This document shows, piece after piece, positions 8,983 through 16,899 of a stretch of 36,021 bases of DNA. The first letter of the stretch is position 1; each line of letters opens with the position of its first letter. The position numbers and the translations under genes were made by a program. Source of the stretch: an uncultured Actinomycetes bacterium. GTDB taxonomy: Bacteria > Actinomycetota > Actinomycetes > S36-B12 > UBA5976. The stretch covers positions 1-36,021 of the forward strand of contig CAITJH010000070.1 in assembly GCA_903892635.1 (NCBI GenBank), in the 5' to 3' direction. The notes under the pieces are model-generated. The model was not told the origin of the DNA. It made no database searches and saw only the letters and a program-made list of their open reading frames with translations.

Positions 8983-9762
8983 TTACAAAACATCCACGAC
9001 AACGTTAAGAGTTACGGGACTCCCCACTTTCTTTGGGTAAATTACATCAACATCGGCGCCAAGAGATGCGATCACATTTGCCAGTTGATCCACGTTTGAG
9101 ATTCCAGACTTTGCCTCCACTATGGCTCGCAGAATTCGACCCTTTGTGGCTTTATTGTGATGCGAAACTACCTTGGGTGGACCTGATGGCATGCGTTGCA
9201 AGATCTTTGGAACAACCGAATTTATTCCAATTGGCAACGGCCCAAGTTTGACATAAGTCCCTGACCGAAAATCGATGACAAGATCCGAACGTTCAGCGAG
9301 AATCTGTGTGCACATTCTCGACCACACCGAACTCATTGAGCCAACCTTAGGAAGCACACAGTCGCCCGACAGACGATAGGCAGGAATAACATCACCTAAA
9401 GAAATCAGCCCAAACAGAGCAGACTGAATAAATGTCATGTCAGTCAATTTCTTTAGACGCGCAGCAGACATACTTTCCGCAGCCAATGCCTCATAAAGAA
9501 CGCCTGTGTAAATTTGCCATGCCGGCGCGGCTGGAGCCTTTAGCAGTTGTTGATTGCGTTCTATTTCCCAATCTTGTTTAGTGCTGATACCCAACACTGT
9601 GCGAGCTTTCGCCGTAGGGCCAAGACTGAGTGCGGTTAACGAATTGAGGACTCGCTCACGACTGTCATTCTGTTGCGAAAATGCCAACTTGGCGAGATTG
9701 AGTTTTGATTTTCCGGTCGCAGAGGTTTTTCCCTCTGACGGCGGTAACAACACCATTGTCAT
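8983..9762 (-). CDS. yaaA: Peroxide stress protein YaaA (DUF328)
   Basis: A 259-residue member of the YaaA/UPF0246 family, which in E. coli limits intracellular free iron and DNA damage under H2O2 stress. The N-terminal MVLLPPSEGK is diagnostic, as are AWQIYTGVLYEAL, IQSALFGLISLGDVIPAYRL, VIDFRSGTYVKLGPLP and the basic segment VSHHNKATKGRILRAI. It starts at ATG 9762, overlapping the RNase H stop by one base (TAATG); an ATG two codons later is a possible alternative. It is the last gene of a three-gene operon (zinc-ribbon protein, RNase H, YaaA). No terminator is visible after it; the convergent Lrp gene ends at the adjacent base. Confidence 0.88.
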   Translation of the reverse strand: MTMVLLPPSEGKTSATGKSKLNLAKLAFSQQNDSRERVLNSLTALSLGPTAKARTVLGISTKQDWEIERNQQLLKAPAAPAWQIYTGVLYEALAAESMSAARLKKLTDMTFIQSALFGLISLGDVIPAYRLSGDCVLPKVGSMSSVWSRMCTQILAERSDLVIDFRSGTYVKLGPLPIGINSVVPKILQRMPSGPPKVVSHHNKATKGRILRAIVEAKSGISNVDQLANVIASLGADVDVIYPKKVGSPVTLNVVVDVL

Positions 9763-10199
9763 TAGGGACGCTCGATAATTCCTGAACCGCCAGCTAAATG
9801 GGTGTCGAGCGCTTCGTTAGCCAAGGCATCCGCGCGCTTATTGTCTTCACGAGGAATCCACGTGTACGTAACATTTCCAACGGGCAAAATCTGACGAGCT
9901 CGAATCGCCAGTGCTTGCATATCAGGATGCTTGATCTTCCAACGACCACTCATTTGCTCGACGACAAGTTTGCTATCCATGCGCACTTCAACAATTGCAT
10001 CGGAATCAATCGAAGCGATGAACTCTAGGCCGGCAACAAGGCCGTTGTATTCGGCAACGTTGTTTGTGGCATGCCCAAGAACTGCGGCTCGCTCAGCTAC
10101 CACTTCACCAGTTTCGCCATGCAAGATCACCGTTCCGTAAGAAGCGTCTCCTGGATTTCCGCGCGATGCCCCATCCGCTTCCATGACATAACGAGTCAC
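9762..10199 (-). CDS. Type I ribonuclease H-like protein (standalone)
   Basis: A 145-residue RNase HI-fold nuclease that cuts the RNA strand of RNA:DNA hybrids. Catalytic acidic residues are D9 (EADGASRGNPG), E50 (NNVAEYNGL), D75 (VRMDSKLVV) and D124 (NKRADALANEA). The GTG at 10199 is chosen because it overlaps the upstream stop as GTGA and has GGAG 9 nt before it; a 13-residue longer form is possible but would overlap more. In Mycobacterium the orthologue (Rv2228c) is fused to a C-terminal CobC-like phosphatase domain; that domain is missing here and the protein ends soon after the nuclease fold. The neighbour order, zinc-ribbon gene then RNase H, is conserved in actinobacteria. Confidence 0.9.
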   Translation of the reverse strand: MTRYVMEADGASRGNPGDASYGTVILHGETGEVVAERAAVLGHATNNVAEYNGLVAGLEFIASIDSDAIVEVRMDSKLVVEQMSGRWKIKHPDMQALAIRARQILPVGNVTYTWIPREDNKRADALANEALDTHLAGGSGIIERP

Positions 10200-10942
10200 A
10201 GGCCAGACTCCAAAGTGCGAATCAAAATACGTCGACACTGCTCACAACGCACCACAACATCGCTAGCTGCATTTCTGATGTGAGCCAATTCATCGGTGTC
10301 GAGTGCAATGTGGCAACCCTTGCATTCACCATGCTGCAACAAAGCGGCACCAACTCCGCCTTGATCTTCACGAATTTTGTCGTACAGCGATACCAAGTCT
10401 TGAGGCAAAACAGCGACCGCTTGTGATCGCTCGTCCGCAAACATTGCTTCTTGTGCATCAAGTTCGTTGATTGCCTCGTCGCGCCGACCTTGCACTTCGC
10501 GTAACTGCGCCTCAATTTCGACACGCTGCTCAACAAGTTGGGAATGCGCTGCTCGAGCATCCTCAAGTCTTGCCATGATCTCGAGCTCAACATCTTCAAG
10601 TTCAGTCTGTCGTTTAGCTAATGATTCGAGCTCACTTTGCAGACCAGAAAGATCCTTTGCTCCAACTGAACCTGAATCCATGCGCTCCCGATCACGCTGG
10701 GCACGGTTGACGACTTGCTCGACATCCGATTCAGCCTTCATGCGATCGAGATCAAGATCAGAGATTTCAGTAATTGCGGCAACGATCTTCATATCGATGG
10801 ACCCGAGTTGCACCTCAAGGTCATGAGCCTGAGCAACCTCAGCAATTCCCTTGCGGCGATGAGCAACCTGAAGCAACTTAGTATCGATAGCCTGCACATC
10901 CAACAAGGCTTGCTGATGTTCTGCCGACGCCGTTAATGCCAC
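10196..10942 (-). CDS. Coiled-coil zinc-ribbon protein (C4-type, COG1579)
   Basis: A 248-residue protein with a long charged coiled coil (about residues 10-175, rich in E, R, Q and L) followed by a C-terminal zinc ribbon with C207-x2-C210 and C233-x2-C236. The family is conserved in actinobacteria directly upstream of RNase H (Rv2229c in M. tuberculosis); its role is poorly defined, probably nucleic-acid or protein binding. The start is GTG 10942, with GGAG 9 nt upstream. It heads the operon with RNase H and yaaA. The Nif3-like gene that precedes this gene in mycobacteria is not next to it here; a dioxygenase gene lies upstream instead. Confidence 0.87.
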   Translation of the reverse strand: MALTASAEHQQALLDVQAIDTKLLQVAHRRKGIAEVAQAHDLEVQLGSIDMKIVAAITEISDLDLDRMKAESDVEQVVNRAQRDRERMDSGSVGAKDLSGLQSELESLAKRQTELEDVELEIMARLEDARAAHSQLVEQRVEIEAQLREVQGRRDEAINELDAQEAMFADERSQAVAVLPQDLVSLYDKIREDQGGVGAALLQHGECKGCHIALDTDELAHIRNAASDVVVRCEQCRRILIRTLESGL

Positions 10943-11008
10943 GGGTTCACTCCAAATAGTTCACGATCCACGACAGTGGACGTGCTACTACCCTACCGCG
11001 GGCAATGT

Positions 11009-11800
11009 TTAGGCCACTTGAATAGAAGTCTTTGCTAGGCCCATCCAGTAACCATCGATCACAACATCTGGTGCAACATTCGCATCTGACGACGCTCCCA
11101 AGGTGACAAACAGTGGTGACAAGTGCTCGACAGTTGGATGCGCAAATGGCATTCCTGGTGCGAGTTCTTTGTAATTCATTAAGGAATCAAGGTCAGCCTT
11201 CTGCATTGCTTCTTGCGCCCATTGATCGAATTCAACGCTCCATGTTGGTGGCGTGGCTTCGATACGGAAATCTCGCAAGTATGGAAGTCCATGTGTGAGG
11301 AATCCACTGCCAACAATCAACACGCCATGTTCACGAAGTGGTGCGAGGCGTTGACCTAATTTGAATAGCTCGACCGGGTTGTGAGTCGGGATTGACATTT
11401 GAAGCACCGGAATGCTGGCATCTGGGAACATCGTCATCAGCGGCACATAGGCGCCGTGGTCAAGACCGCGATTCTTATTATCTACAGCGTTCTGATTGTC
11501 GCCAAGTACTGAATGCACCAGCGCAGCCAAATTGGCTGCATCCGGTGTCTTGTACTGGATGTTGTAATACTTGGGATCGAATCCGCCAAAGTCATAGATC
11601 AACGGCGCCCCGAAATCAGTCGCACCCAGCATGAGTGGCGCGGCTTCCCAGTGAGCAGAGACAACGAGGATGGCCTTCGGTTTCTGGAATGTCTCGGCGA
11701 GCGCTTTGAGCTGGCCCGACCACACTGGGTCGTCCAAAAGTGGCGGTGCGCCGTGCCCAATGTAGAGGGCTGGCATTGTGGCTTCGAGAATCTCACTCAT
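11009..11800 (-). CDS. LigB-type extradiol dioxygenase (4,5-DOPA dioxygenase / YgiD-like)
   Basis: A 263-residue class III ring-cleaving dioxygenase homologue. Expected metal ligands and active-site histidines are H16 (YIGHGAPP), H50 (VSAHWEA), H115 (LDHGAYVPL) and the C-terminal HPTVEH segment. The closest characterised groups are plant DODA and E. coli YgiD, which cleave L-DOPA; the natural substrate in bacteria is usually a catechol or is unknown. The ribosome site AGGA lies 8 nt before the ATG. A strong promoter and an 18-bp perfect palindrome precede the gene, so it is probably tightly repressed and induced by an aromatic compound. It is separate from the downstream zinc-ribbon operon (67-nt gap). 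Confidence 0.87.
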   Translation of the reverse strand: MSEILEATMPALYIGHGAPPLLDDPVWSGQLKALAETFQKPKAILVVSAHWEAAPLMLGATDFGAPLIYDFGGFDPKYYNIQYKTPDAANLAALVHSVLGDNQNAVDNKNRGLDHGAYVPLMTMFPDASIPVLQMSIPTHNPVELFKLGQRLAPLREHGVLIVGSGFLTHGLPYLRDFRIEATPPTWSVEFDQWAQEAMQKADLDSLMNYKELAPGMPFAHPTVEHLSPLFVTLGASSDANVAPDVVIDGYWMGLAKTSIQVA

Positions 11801-11814
11801 GAGGTCATCCTAAG

Positions 11815-11832
11815 TAGTTGAATGTTCAACTA
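11815..11832. promoter_or_regulatory. Palindromic operator of the dioxygenase gene
   Basis: TAGTTGAATGTTCAACTA: perfect 8-bp arms around TG. It begins directly after the -10 hexamer and covers the expected transcription start, a repressor position. Symmetric TTGAA/TTCAA sites of this size are typical of MarR-family repressors. No MarR gene lies in the window. Confidence 0.75.
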
Positions 11833-11861
11833 AATGTAACTCGTTGAATTCTTGATGTCAA
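11833..11861 (-). promoter_or_regulatory. Sigma-70-type promoter of the dioxygenase gene
   Basis: On the minus strand: TTGACA (11861-11856), a 17-nt spacer, TACATT (11838-11833). The -35 is a perfect consensus and the spacing is ideal. The predicted start near 11826 lies in the middle of the palindrome. Confidence 0.75.
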
Positions 11862-11891
11862 GCCTCTAGATGGGTTGTTTTCGGGCAAAGA

Positions 11892-11917
11892 AAGAGACCG
11901 CATTTCTGCGGTCTCTT
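11892..11917 (-). terminator. Intrinsic terminator of tRNA-Val
   Basis: Ten-bp perfect stem (AAGAGACCGC / GCGGTCTCTT) with a 6-nt loop, followed on the minus strand by TCTTTG. It begins 7 nt after the tRNA 3' end. Confidence 0.88.
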
Positions 11918-11923
11918 CAACGT

Positions 11924-11996
11924 GGGCGCTAAGGGACTCGAACCCCTGACCCTCTCGGTGTAAACGAGATGCTCTAGCCAACTGAGCTAAGCGCCC
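11924..11996 (-). tRNA. tRNA-Val (anticodon UAC)
   Basis: A 73-nt cloverleaf on the minus strand. Acceptor stem GGGCGCT/AGCGCCC, D-arm GCTCAGTTGGCTAGAGC, anticodon stem TCTCG/CGAGA with loop TTTACAC (anticodon TAC), and T-arm with loop TTCGAGT closed by AGGGG/CCCTT (one G-U pair). CCA is not encoded; ACG follows the discriminator region, so CCA is added after transcription. It reads GUA and, by wobble, other GUN valine codons. Confidence 0.96.
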
Positions 11997-12010
11997 TACG
12001 TGCATTCCCA

Positions 12011-12039
12011 AAGATACCTAATCATTCTCAATCTGTGAA
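12011..12039 (-). promoter_or_regulatory. Promoter of tRNA-Val
   Basis: On the minus strand: TTCACA (12039-12034), 17-nt spacer, TATCTT (12016-12011). The -35 differs from TTGACA at one base. The start is predicted a few bases upstream of the mature tRNA. Confidence 0.6.
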
Positions 12040-12059
12040 ATCGACATCACATCAAAGAA

Positions 12060-12106
12060 AAAGTCACGCACCTGGAAGTCTCGGGTCTACCCAGGTACGT
12101 GACTTT
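12060..12106 (-). terminator. Terminator downstream of the peroxiredoxin gene
   Basis: Inverted repeat with 16-nt arms (12060-12075 and 12091-12106), one mismatch and a 15-nt loop; on the minus strand the stem is followed by a T-rich tract (TTTCTTTG). It lies about 60 nt after the peroxiredoxin stop. Confidence 0.8.
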
Positions 12107-12166
12107 CTAATTTCACCGCATGTAGTGAGATCCCGCATCTTGAGCGCGAGCTCTGTGTAATGCGCT

Positions 12167-12628
12167 CTAGGAAAGTTCGGCTAGCGCAGCCTTGTACTCG
12201 TCTGAGTTACGGGCATCGCCAGGGCTATTCACGACTGACCAGCGCAGAATGCCCTGCTTGTCGATGATGAACGTTCCACGAAGCGAGAAGCCACGATCTG
12301 GGAAGAACGAGTCGTATGCCTGGGACACAGCACCATGTGGCCAGAAGTCACTGAGTAATGGGTACTGAAGGCCTTCTTGTTCTGCGAATGTCTTTTGGGT
12401 CGCAGAGGTATCGCACGAAATACCAAGGATCTGGACATCGTCATTAACAAAGTCGACGCTGCGATCGCGAATTTCACACAATTCGCCGGTGCAAATACCT
12501 GTGAAGGCCATTGGGAAGAATACGAGAACAACATTCTTCTTGCCACGGAAATCCGAAAGCGTGACGTCTTCACCGAACTGATTCTTCAAAGTGAAGTCAG
12601 GGGCTTCTTTATCAATTTCTAGTGACAT
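12167..12628 (-). CDS. ahpE: Peroxiredoxin, AhpE-like with a BCP-type second cysteine
   Basis: A 153-residue thioredoxin-fold peroxidase that reduces H2O2 and organic hydroperoxides. The frame closely follows M. tuberculosis AhpE: VVLVFFPMAFTGIC at the active site and PLLSDFWPHGAVSQAYDSFF. The peroxidatic cysteine is C46. Unlike AhpE, which as remembered has Asp at the equivalent position, this protein has a second cysteine at C51, giving the C-x4-C spacing of E. coli BCP, so it may act as an atypical 2-Cys enzyme. A ribosome site (AGAGGA) precedes the ATG at 12628. It lies next to DUF3052 on the same strand, upstream of divergent aceE, as in mycobacteria (Rv2238c/Rv2239c). Confidence 0.92.
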   Translation of the reverse strand: MSLEIDKEAPDFTLKNQFGEDVTLSDFRGKKNVVLVFFPMAFTGICTGELCEIRDRSVDFVNDDVQILGISCDTSATQKTFAEQEGLQYPLLSDFWPHGAVSQAYDSFFPDRGFSLRGTFIIDKQGILRWSVVNSPGDARNSDEYKAALAELS

Positions 12629-12673
12629 TGTTCCTCTTATCTGTGATTGCGAAAAAACTATGAAGTCTTTAAT

Positions 12674-13087
12674 TTAGCGGCGAGCCTTGGGGGCCACCAG
12701 TCGAGTGCCCTGCCAATCTGTGGCTGCGCTTATTGCGCTTGTCACTTGCAAGCCTGCGGTTGGTGCAGCATCTGCAATGTCACTCGGTTCAACGTGGCCA
12801 GGACGTCCTACCTTTGGTGTCATCAGCCAGATCACACCATGATCAGCCAATGGCCCAAGAGCATCAACGAGTGCATCAACTAGATCGCCATCGTCTTCGC
12901 GCCACCACAATAAAACTGCATCAACGACGTCTCCGTAAGATTCGTCGACTAATTCGCCCACTGACTGAATTGCATTTGAAATCGCATCATCAGTGTCACT
13001 GTCGTAACCGATCTCTTGCACGACTTGCCCAGCTGTAAATCCGAGCTTGCCTGCCAACCCGTTTGAGGTTGCAGAATTTTCATCCAC
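12674..13087 (-). CDS. DUF3052 family protein
   Basis: A 137-residue protein matching actinobacterial DUF3052 almost end to end: LGFTAGQVVQEIGYDSDTDD, VDAVLLWWREDDGDLVDALV, GVIWLMTPKVGRPGHVEPSD and the C-terminal DWQGTRLVAPKARR. The function is unknown; the very acidic DEDGD-type core and the dinucleotide-like fold are conserved, and the gene is usually adjacent to aceE and ahpE. A longer in-frame version from 13171 exists, but its extra 28 residues are basic and unlike the family. GTG 13087 gives the usual length and has AGGGG just upstream, though unusually close. It is divergent from aceE across 145 nt. Confidence 0.9.
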   Translation of the reverse strand: MDENSATSNGLAGKLGFTAGQVVQEIGYDSDTDDAISNAIQSVGELVDESYGDVVDAVLLWWREDDGDLVDALVDALGPLADHGVIWLMTPKVGRPGHVEPSDIADAAPTAGLQVTSAISAATDWQGTRLVAPKARR

Positions 13088-13212
13088 GCCCCTAGTCCAC
13101 CTGACTCTGAGACATTTAGCAACTAATACACGCGATCTGGATGGACTTGCGATCAAAACGTGGACTCCCATGGCGCGCCCAACCGCCTATCAGTCACAAT
13201 ATGTATGGTTCC

Positions 13213-13218
13213 TATAGA
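13213..13218 (+). promoter_or_regulatory. Candidate -10 of aceE
   Basis: TATAGA at 13213-13218, 15 nt before the aceE ATG, leaving a leader of about 8 nt that holds the ribosome site AGGA. No convincing -35 is present, so an activator or another start is possible. Confidence 0.4.
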
Positions 13219-13232
13219 AAAGCAGGAAAACG

Positions 13233-15962
13233 ATGAGTTCTGAAAGAGAATCACTTCTCGCTGGTGGCATGCCAACCCAGTATGTAGACGCCAACCCCGA
13301 CGAAACCCGCGAATGGCTCGATTCTCTCGACGCACTCATTGCTAATGGTGGCGAACAACGCGCCCGCCACGTGATGCTGTCTATGTTGCGTCACTCAGCT
13401 GAAAAGAACGTTGGACTTCCAAGTTTGCGCAGTACCGACTACATCAACACCATTCCACCAGAGCGCGAACCTGATTTTCCTGGCGACGAATTTATTGAAC
13501 GTCGCATCCGTGCATACATTCGCTGGAACGCCGCGATGCTCGTTCATCGTGCACAACGTCCCGGCATTGGAGTCGGCGGACATATCTCAACGTACGCATC
13601 AAGTGCGTCACTGTATGAAGTTGGCTTCAACCATTTCTTCCGCGGTCAAGACCACGAAGGTGGCGGTGACCAGATCTTCATGCAAGGTCACGCTTCACCC
13701 GGTGCTTATGCGCGCGCATTCCTCGAGGGTCGTTTAAGTGCAGAACGTCTTGATGGATTCCGTCAAGAGTTATCTGCAGCACCTAACGGTCTGCCAAGCT
13801 ACCCACATCCACGACTAATGCCAGACTTCTGGCAGTTCCCCACCGTTTCTATGGGACTTGGTCCGATGAACGCGATCTATCAAGCGCGCTTTAATCGCTA
13901 CCTGCATCACCGTGGAATCAAAGACACTTCGCAACAGCACGTTTGGGCATTCCTTGGTGATGGCGAAATGGACGAACCCGAGTCACTCGGCGCAATCGGC
14001 ATTGCCGCACGTGAAGAACTCGACAATCTCACTTTCGTCATTAACTGCAACCTGCAACGTCTTGATGGTCCAGTCCGCGGCAACGGCAAGATTATTCAAG
14101 AACTCGAATCACACTTCCGTGGTGCAGGCTGGAATGTCATTAAGGTCATTTGGGGTCGCGAGTGGGATGAACTTCTCGCCGTCGATACCGAAGGCGCTCT
14201 CGTTAACTTAATGAACCGCACACCAGATGGTGACTACCAAACCTACAAAACCGAAAGTGGCGGATTTGTTCGCGACAACTTCTTCGGCCGCGATCCACGC
14301 ACCAAGGCAATGGTCGAAGACTGGAGTGATGACAAGGTCTGGAACCTCAAGCGTGGTGGTCACGACTACCGCAAGTTGTACGCGGCCTACGCAGCTGCAA
14401 TGGCGCACACTGGTCAACCAACAGTAATTCTTGCCAAGACGATCAAGGGCTGGACTCTTGGATCACACTTCGAAGGTCGCAATGCAACGCACCAGATGAA
14501 GAAGCTGACTCACGAGGATCTCAAGGTTTTCCGCGACACTCTTCAAATCGAACTCACCGATTCACAAATCGACGAGAAGTTGCCACCGTATTTCCATCCT
14601 GGCGACAACCACGAACACATTCAGTACCTCAAGGATCGCCGTGCAACTCTCGGCGGTTCGGTTCCTCGTCGTCGCACGGTCTCTCGCCCACTCGAACTTC
14701 CTGGTGACGATGCCTACGCTGCAGTCAAGGCTGGATCGGGAACACAACACGTTGCCACAACGATGGCCTTCGTGCGTTTGCTACGTGACTTGCTGCGTGA
14801 CAAGAACATTGGACATCGCATTGTTCCCATCATTCCTGACGAAGCGCGCACGTTCGGCATGGATAGTTTCTTCCCCACACTGAAGATCTATTCACCACAT
14901 GGTCAGCAATACATGTCGGTGGACCGCGAACTCATGCTCTCGTACAAAGAGTCTGAAATTGGTCAGATCTTGCACGAAGGTATTAATGAGGCAGGCTCCG
15001 TAGCATCGTGGACTGCAGTGGCTACGTCGTACTCAACTCACGACGAACCAATGATTCCGGTCTACATCTTCTATTCAATGTTTGGCTTCCAGCGCACTGG
15101 TGATTCTTTCTGGCTTGCTGGTGACCAAATGGCTCGCGGCTTTGTGCTCGGTGCAACCGCAGGTCGCACCACACTGAATGGTGAAGGCTTGCAGCACGAA
15201 GATGGCCACTCGCCGCTATTAGCTTCAACGAATCCTGCCGTTGTTACCTACGACCCTGCCTTCTCGTACGAAGTTGCACACATTGTCAAAGACGGCCTTC
15301 GTCGTATGTACGGAGAAAATAGCGAGAACATCTACTACTACCTCACGGTGTACAACGAACCAATCATCCAGCCAGTTGAACCCGACCATGTTGATGTCGA
15401 CGGAATTCTCAAGGGCATGTACCTGTACCAAGCATCGGCCGATCGTCAAAAGCCACGTGCACAAATTTTGGCTTCGGGCATTTCGGTGCCATGGGCGCTT
15501 GAGGCACAACGCCTGCTGCGCGAAGACTGGGGAGTCAGCAGCGACGTATGGTCCGTTACTTCATGGAACGAACTGCGTCGTGATGGCCTTGAAGTTGATC
15601 GCTTCAACTTGCTCAATCCAACTGCAGAACAAAAGAAGGCTTACGTCACGCAACGTCTGGAATTTGCTGATGGCCCTGTGATCGCAGTATCGGATTACAT
15701 GCGCGCAGTACAAGATCAGATTCGCGATTGGGTTCCTGGCGATTTTGTTTCGCTTGGTACTGACGGATGGGGCATGTCCGATACCCGCGGTGCACTTCGT
15801 CGTCACTTCTTGGTCGATGCTGAAAGCATCACTGTGCAAACGCTTGCCATGCTGGCCAAGCGCGGCGAGATTGAGTCATCACGCGTTCAAGAAGCTATTG
15901 ACCGCTATCAACTGCACGACCCCAAAGCGGCCGGAAGTGGCAACACTGAAGGCGGCGGCTGA
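13233..15962 (+). CDS. aceE: Pyruvate dehydrogenase E1, homodimeric type
   Basis: A 909-residue thiamine-diphosphate enzyme that decarboxylates pyruvate and passes the acetyl group to the lipoyl E2 subunit of the pyruvate dehydrogenase complex. Near the N-terminus it has the homodimeric-E1 segments [20 protein letters not shown] and [20 protein letters not shown]. The ThDP-binding motif is G242-D-G-E-M-D-E-P-E, followed by [20 protein letters not shown]. GYLxG-type and histidine-rich substrate loops ([20 protein letters not shown]) are present, and the length is normal. The ATG has AGGA 7 nt upstream. The aldo/keto reductase and the FasR-like gene follow in the same direction. Placement directly before the fatty-acid operon links acetyl-CoA supply to its use. 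Confidence 0.97.
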   Translation: MSSERESLLAGGMPTQYVDANPDETREWLDSLDALIANGGEQRARHVMLSMLRHSAEKNVGLPSLRSTDYINTIPPEREPDFPGDEFIERRIRAYIRWNAAMLVHRAQRPGIGVGGHISTYASSASLYEVGFNHFFRGQDHEGGGDQIFMQGHASPGAYARAFLEGRLSAERLDGFRQELSAAPNGLPSYPHPRLMPDFWQFPTVSMGLGPMNAIYQARFNRYLHHRGIKDTSQQHVWAFLGDGEMDEPESLGAIGIAAREELDNLTFVINCNLQRLDGPVRGNGKIIQELESHFRGAGWNVIKVIWGREWDELLAVDTEGALVNLMNRTPDGDYQTYKTESGGFVRDNFFGRDPRTKAMVEDWSDDKVWNLKRGGHDYRKLYAAYAAAMAHTGQPTVILAKTIKGWTLGSHFEGRNATHQMKKLTHEDLKVFRDTLQIELTDSQIDEKLPPYFHPGDNHEHIQYLKDRRATLGGSVPRRRTVSRPLELPGDDAYAAVKAGSGTQHVATTMAFVRLLRDLLRDKNIGHRIVPIIPDEARTFGMDSFFPTLKIYSPHGQQYMSVDRELMLSYKESEIGQILHEGINEAGSVASWTAVATSYSTHDEPMIPVYIFYSMFGFQRTGDSFWLAGDQMARGFVLGATAGRTTLNGEGLQHEDGHSPLLASTNPAVVTYDPAFSYEVAHIVKDGLRRMYGENSENIYYYLTVYNEPIIQPVEPDHVDVDGILKGMYLYQASADRQKPRAQILASGISVPWALEAQRLLREDWGVSSDVWSVTSWNELRRDGLEVDRFNLLNPTAEQKKAYVTQRLEFADGPVIAVSDYMRAVQDQIRDWVPGDFVSLGTDGWGMSDTRGALRRHFLVDAESITVQTLAMLAKRGEIESSRVQEAIDRYQLHDPKAAGSGNTEGGG

Positions 15963-15964
15963 TC

Positions 15965-16891
15965 GTGACCTACTCCCCCTTGGGACGAACTGAACTATCC
16001 ATCTTCAATCTTTGTCTCGGTGGAAACGTTTTCGGTTGGAGTGCAGACGAGAAACAGTCTCATGATGTTCTTGACGCCTACGCAGCTGTCGGTGGCAATT
16101 TTGTTGATACGGCCGATATGTATAGTTCGTGGCACGAGAACAACATTGGTGGCGAAAGCGAAACCATCATTGGCAACTGGATGGCATCACGCGGTAATCG
16201 CGATCGCATGATCATCGCAACAAAGGTTGCCAAGCTTGAAACTCGGGCTGGACTTAGTGCCGACAACATCATCGCCGCGTGTGAAGATTCCTTGCGTCGA
16301 CTTCGCACCGATTACATCGATGTTTACTACGCACACCATGACGACGACACCGTCGAACTCGAAGAGACATTAACTGCATTCAACTCGCTGGTTACCAGTG
16401 GCAAGGTGCGTTATCTTGGTGCATCCAATTACACCGCCGCACGTTTGAACGAGGCGCTCAACATTTCACGCGCACATTCCCTTGCAGAATTCGCAGTGAT
16501 GCAACCTCATTACAACGCGGCCTTCCGAGACGAATACGAAGGCGATCTTCAAGACCTCTGTGTGCGCGAAGGTATAGCTGTCCTTCCTTACTTCTCGCTC
16601 GCAGCAGGTTTTCTCACAGGAAAGTACACACCTGGAGCTACTGTTGATAGCGTTCGAGCTGACGACATCGGCGATTATGCAACCGAGCGTGGTTGGGCTG
16701 TTGTTGAGCGCATTCGTTCAATTGCAGATGATCACAACGTATCCATGGCAACCGTGGCCTTGGAATGGCTTCGTTGCCAACCCGGCATCGCTGCACCTAT
16801 TGCCAGCGCACGCACAGTCGAGCAACTCACTTCACTTGTCACAAGCGTTGAACTGAGCGAATCTGACATCGCATCCATTAACGGATTGTAA
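15965..16891 (+). CDS. Aldo/keto reductase
   Basis: A 308-residue (alpha/beta)8-barrel NADPH-dependent carbonyl reductase. The catalytic tetrad is D48 and Y53 (FVDTADMY), K87 (IATKVAK) and H124 (DVYYAHHDD). IGNWMASRGNRDRMIIATK, GKVRYLGASNYTA and ALEWLRCQPGIAAPIASART are typical of the YghZ/AKR13-like groups. The substrate is unknown. The start is GTG 15965, two nucleotides after the aceE stop, so it is surely in the aceE transcript, and fasR starts 8 nt after it. Its place between aceE and the lipid genes is not explained by function; detoxification of an aldehyde is one possibility. Confidence 0.9.
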   Translation: MTYSPLGRTELSIFNLCLGGNVFGWSADEKQSHDVLDAYAAVGGNFVDTADMYSSWHENNIGGESETIIGNWMASRGNRDRMIIATKVAKLETRAGLSADNIIAACEDSLRRLRTDYIDVYYAHHDDDTVELEETLTAFNSLVTSGKVRYLGASNYTAARLNEALNISRAHSLAEFAVMQPHYNAAFRDEYEGDLQDLCVREGIAVLPYFSLAAGFLTGKYTPGATVDSVRADDIGDYATERGWAVVERIRSIADDHNVSMATVALEWLRCQPGIAAPIASARTVEQLTSLVTSVELSESDIASINGL

Positions 16892-16899
16892 AAACCGCG

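Noticed and set aside
8978-8987. Perfect 10-bp palindrome TGTAATTACA at the convergent Lrp/yaaA stops
   Set aside because: It arises from two abutting stop codons (TAA/TTA) and short flanks; too short and without stem strength to call a terminator or operator.
13088-13171. Longer start for the DUF3052 gene at 13171
   Set aside because: The 28 additional residues are basic and absent from the family; the GTG at 13087 gives the normal length.
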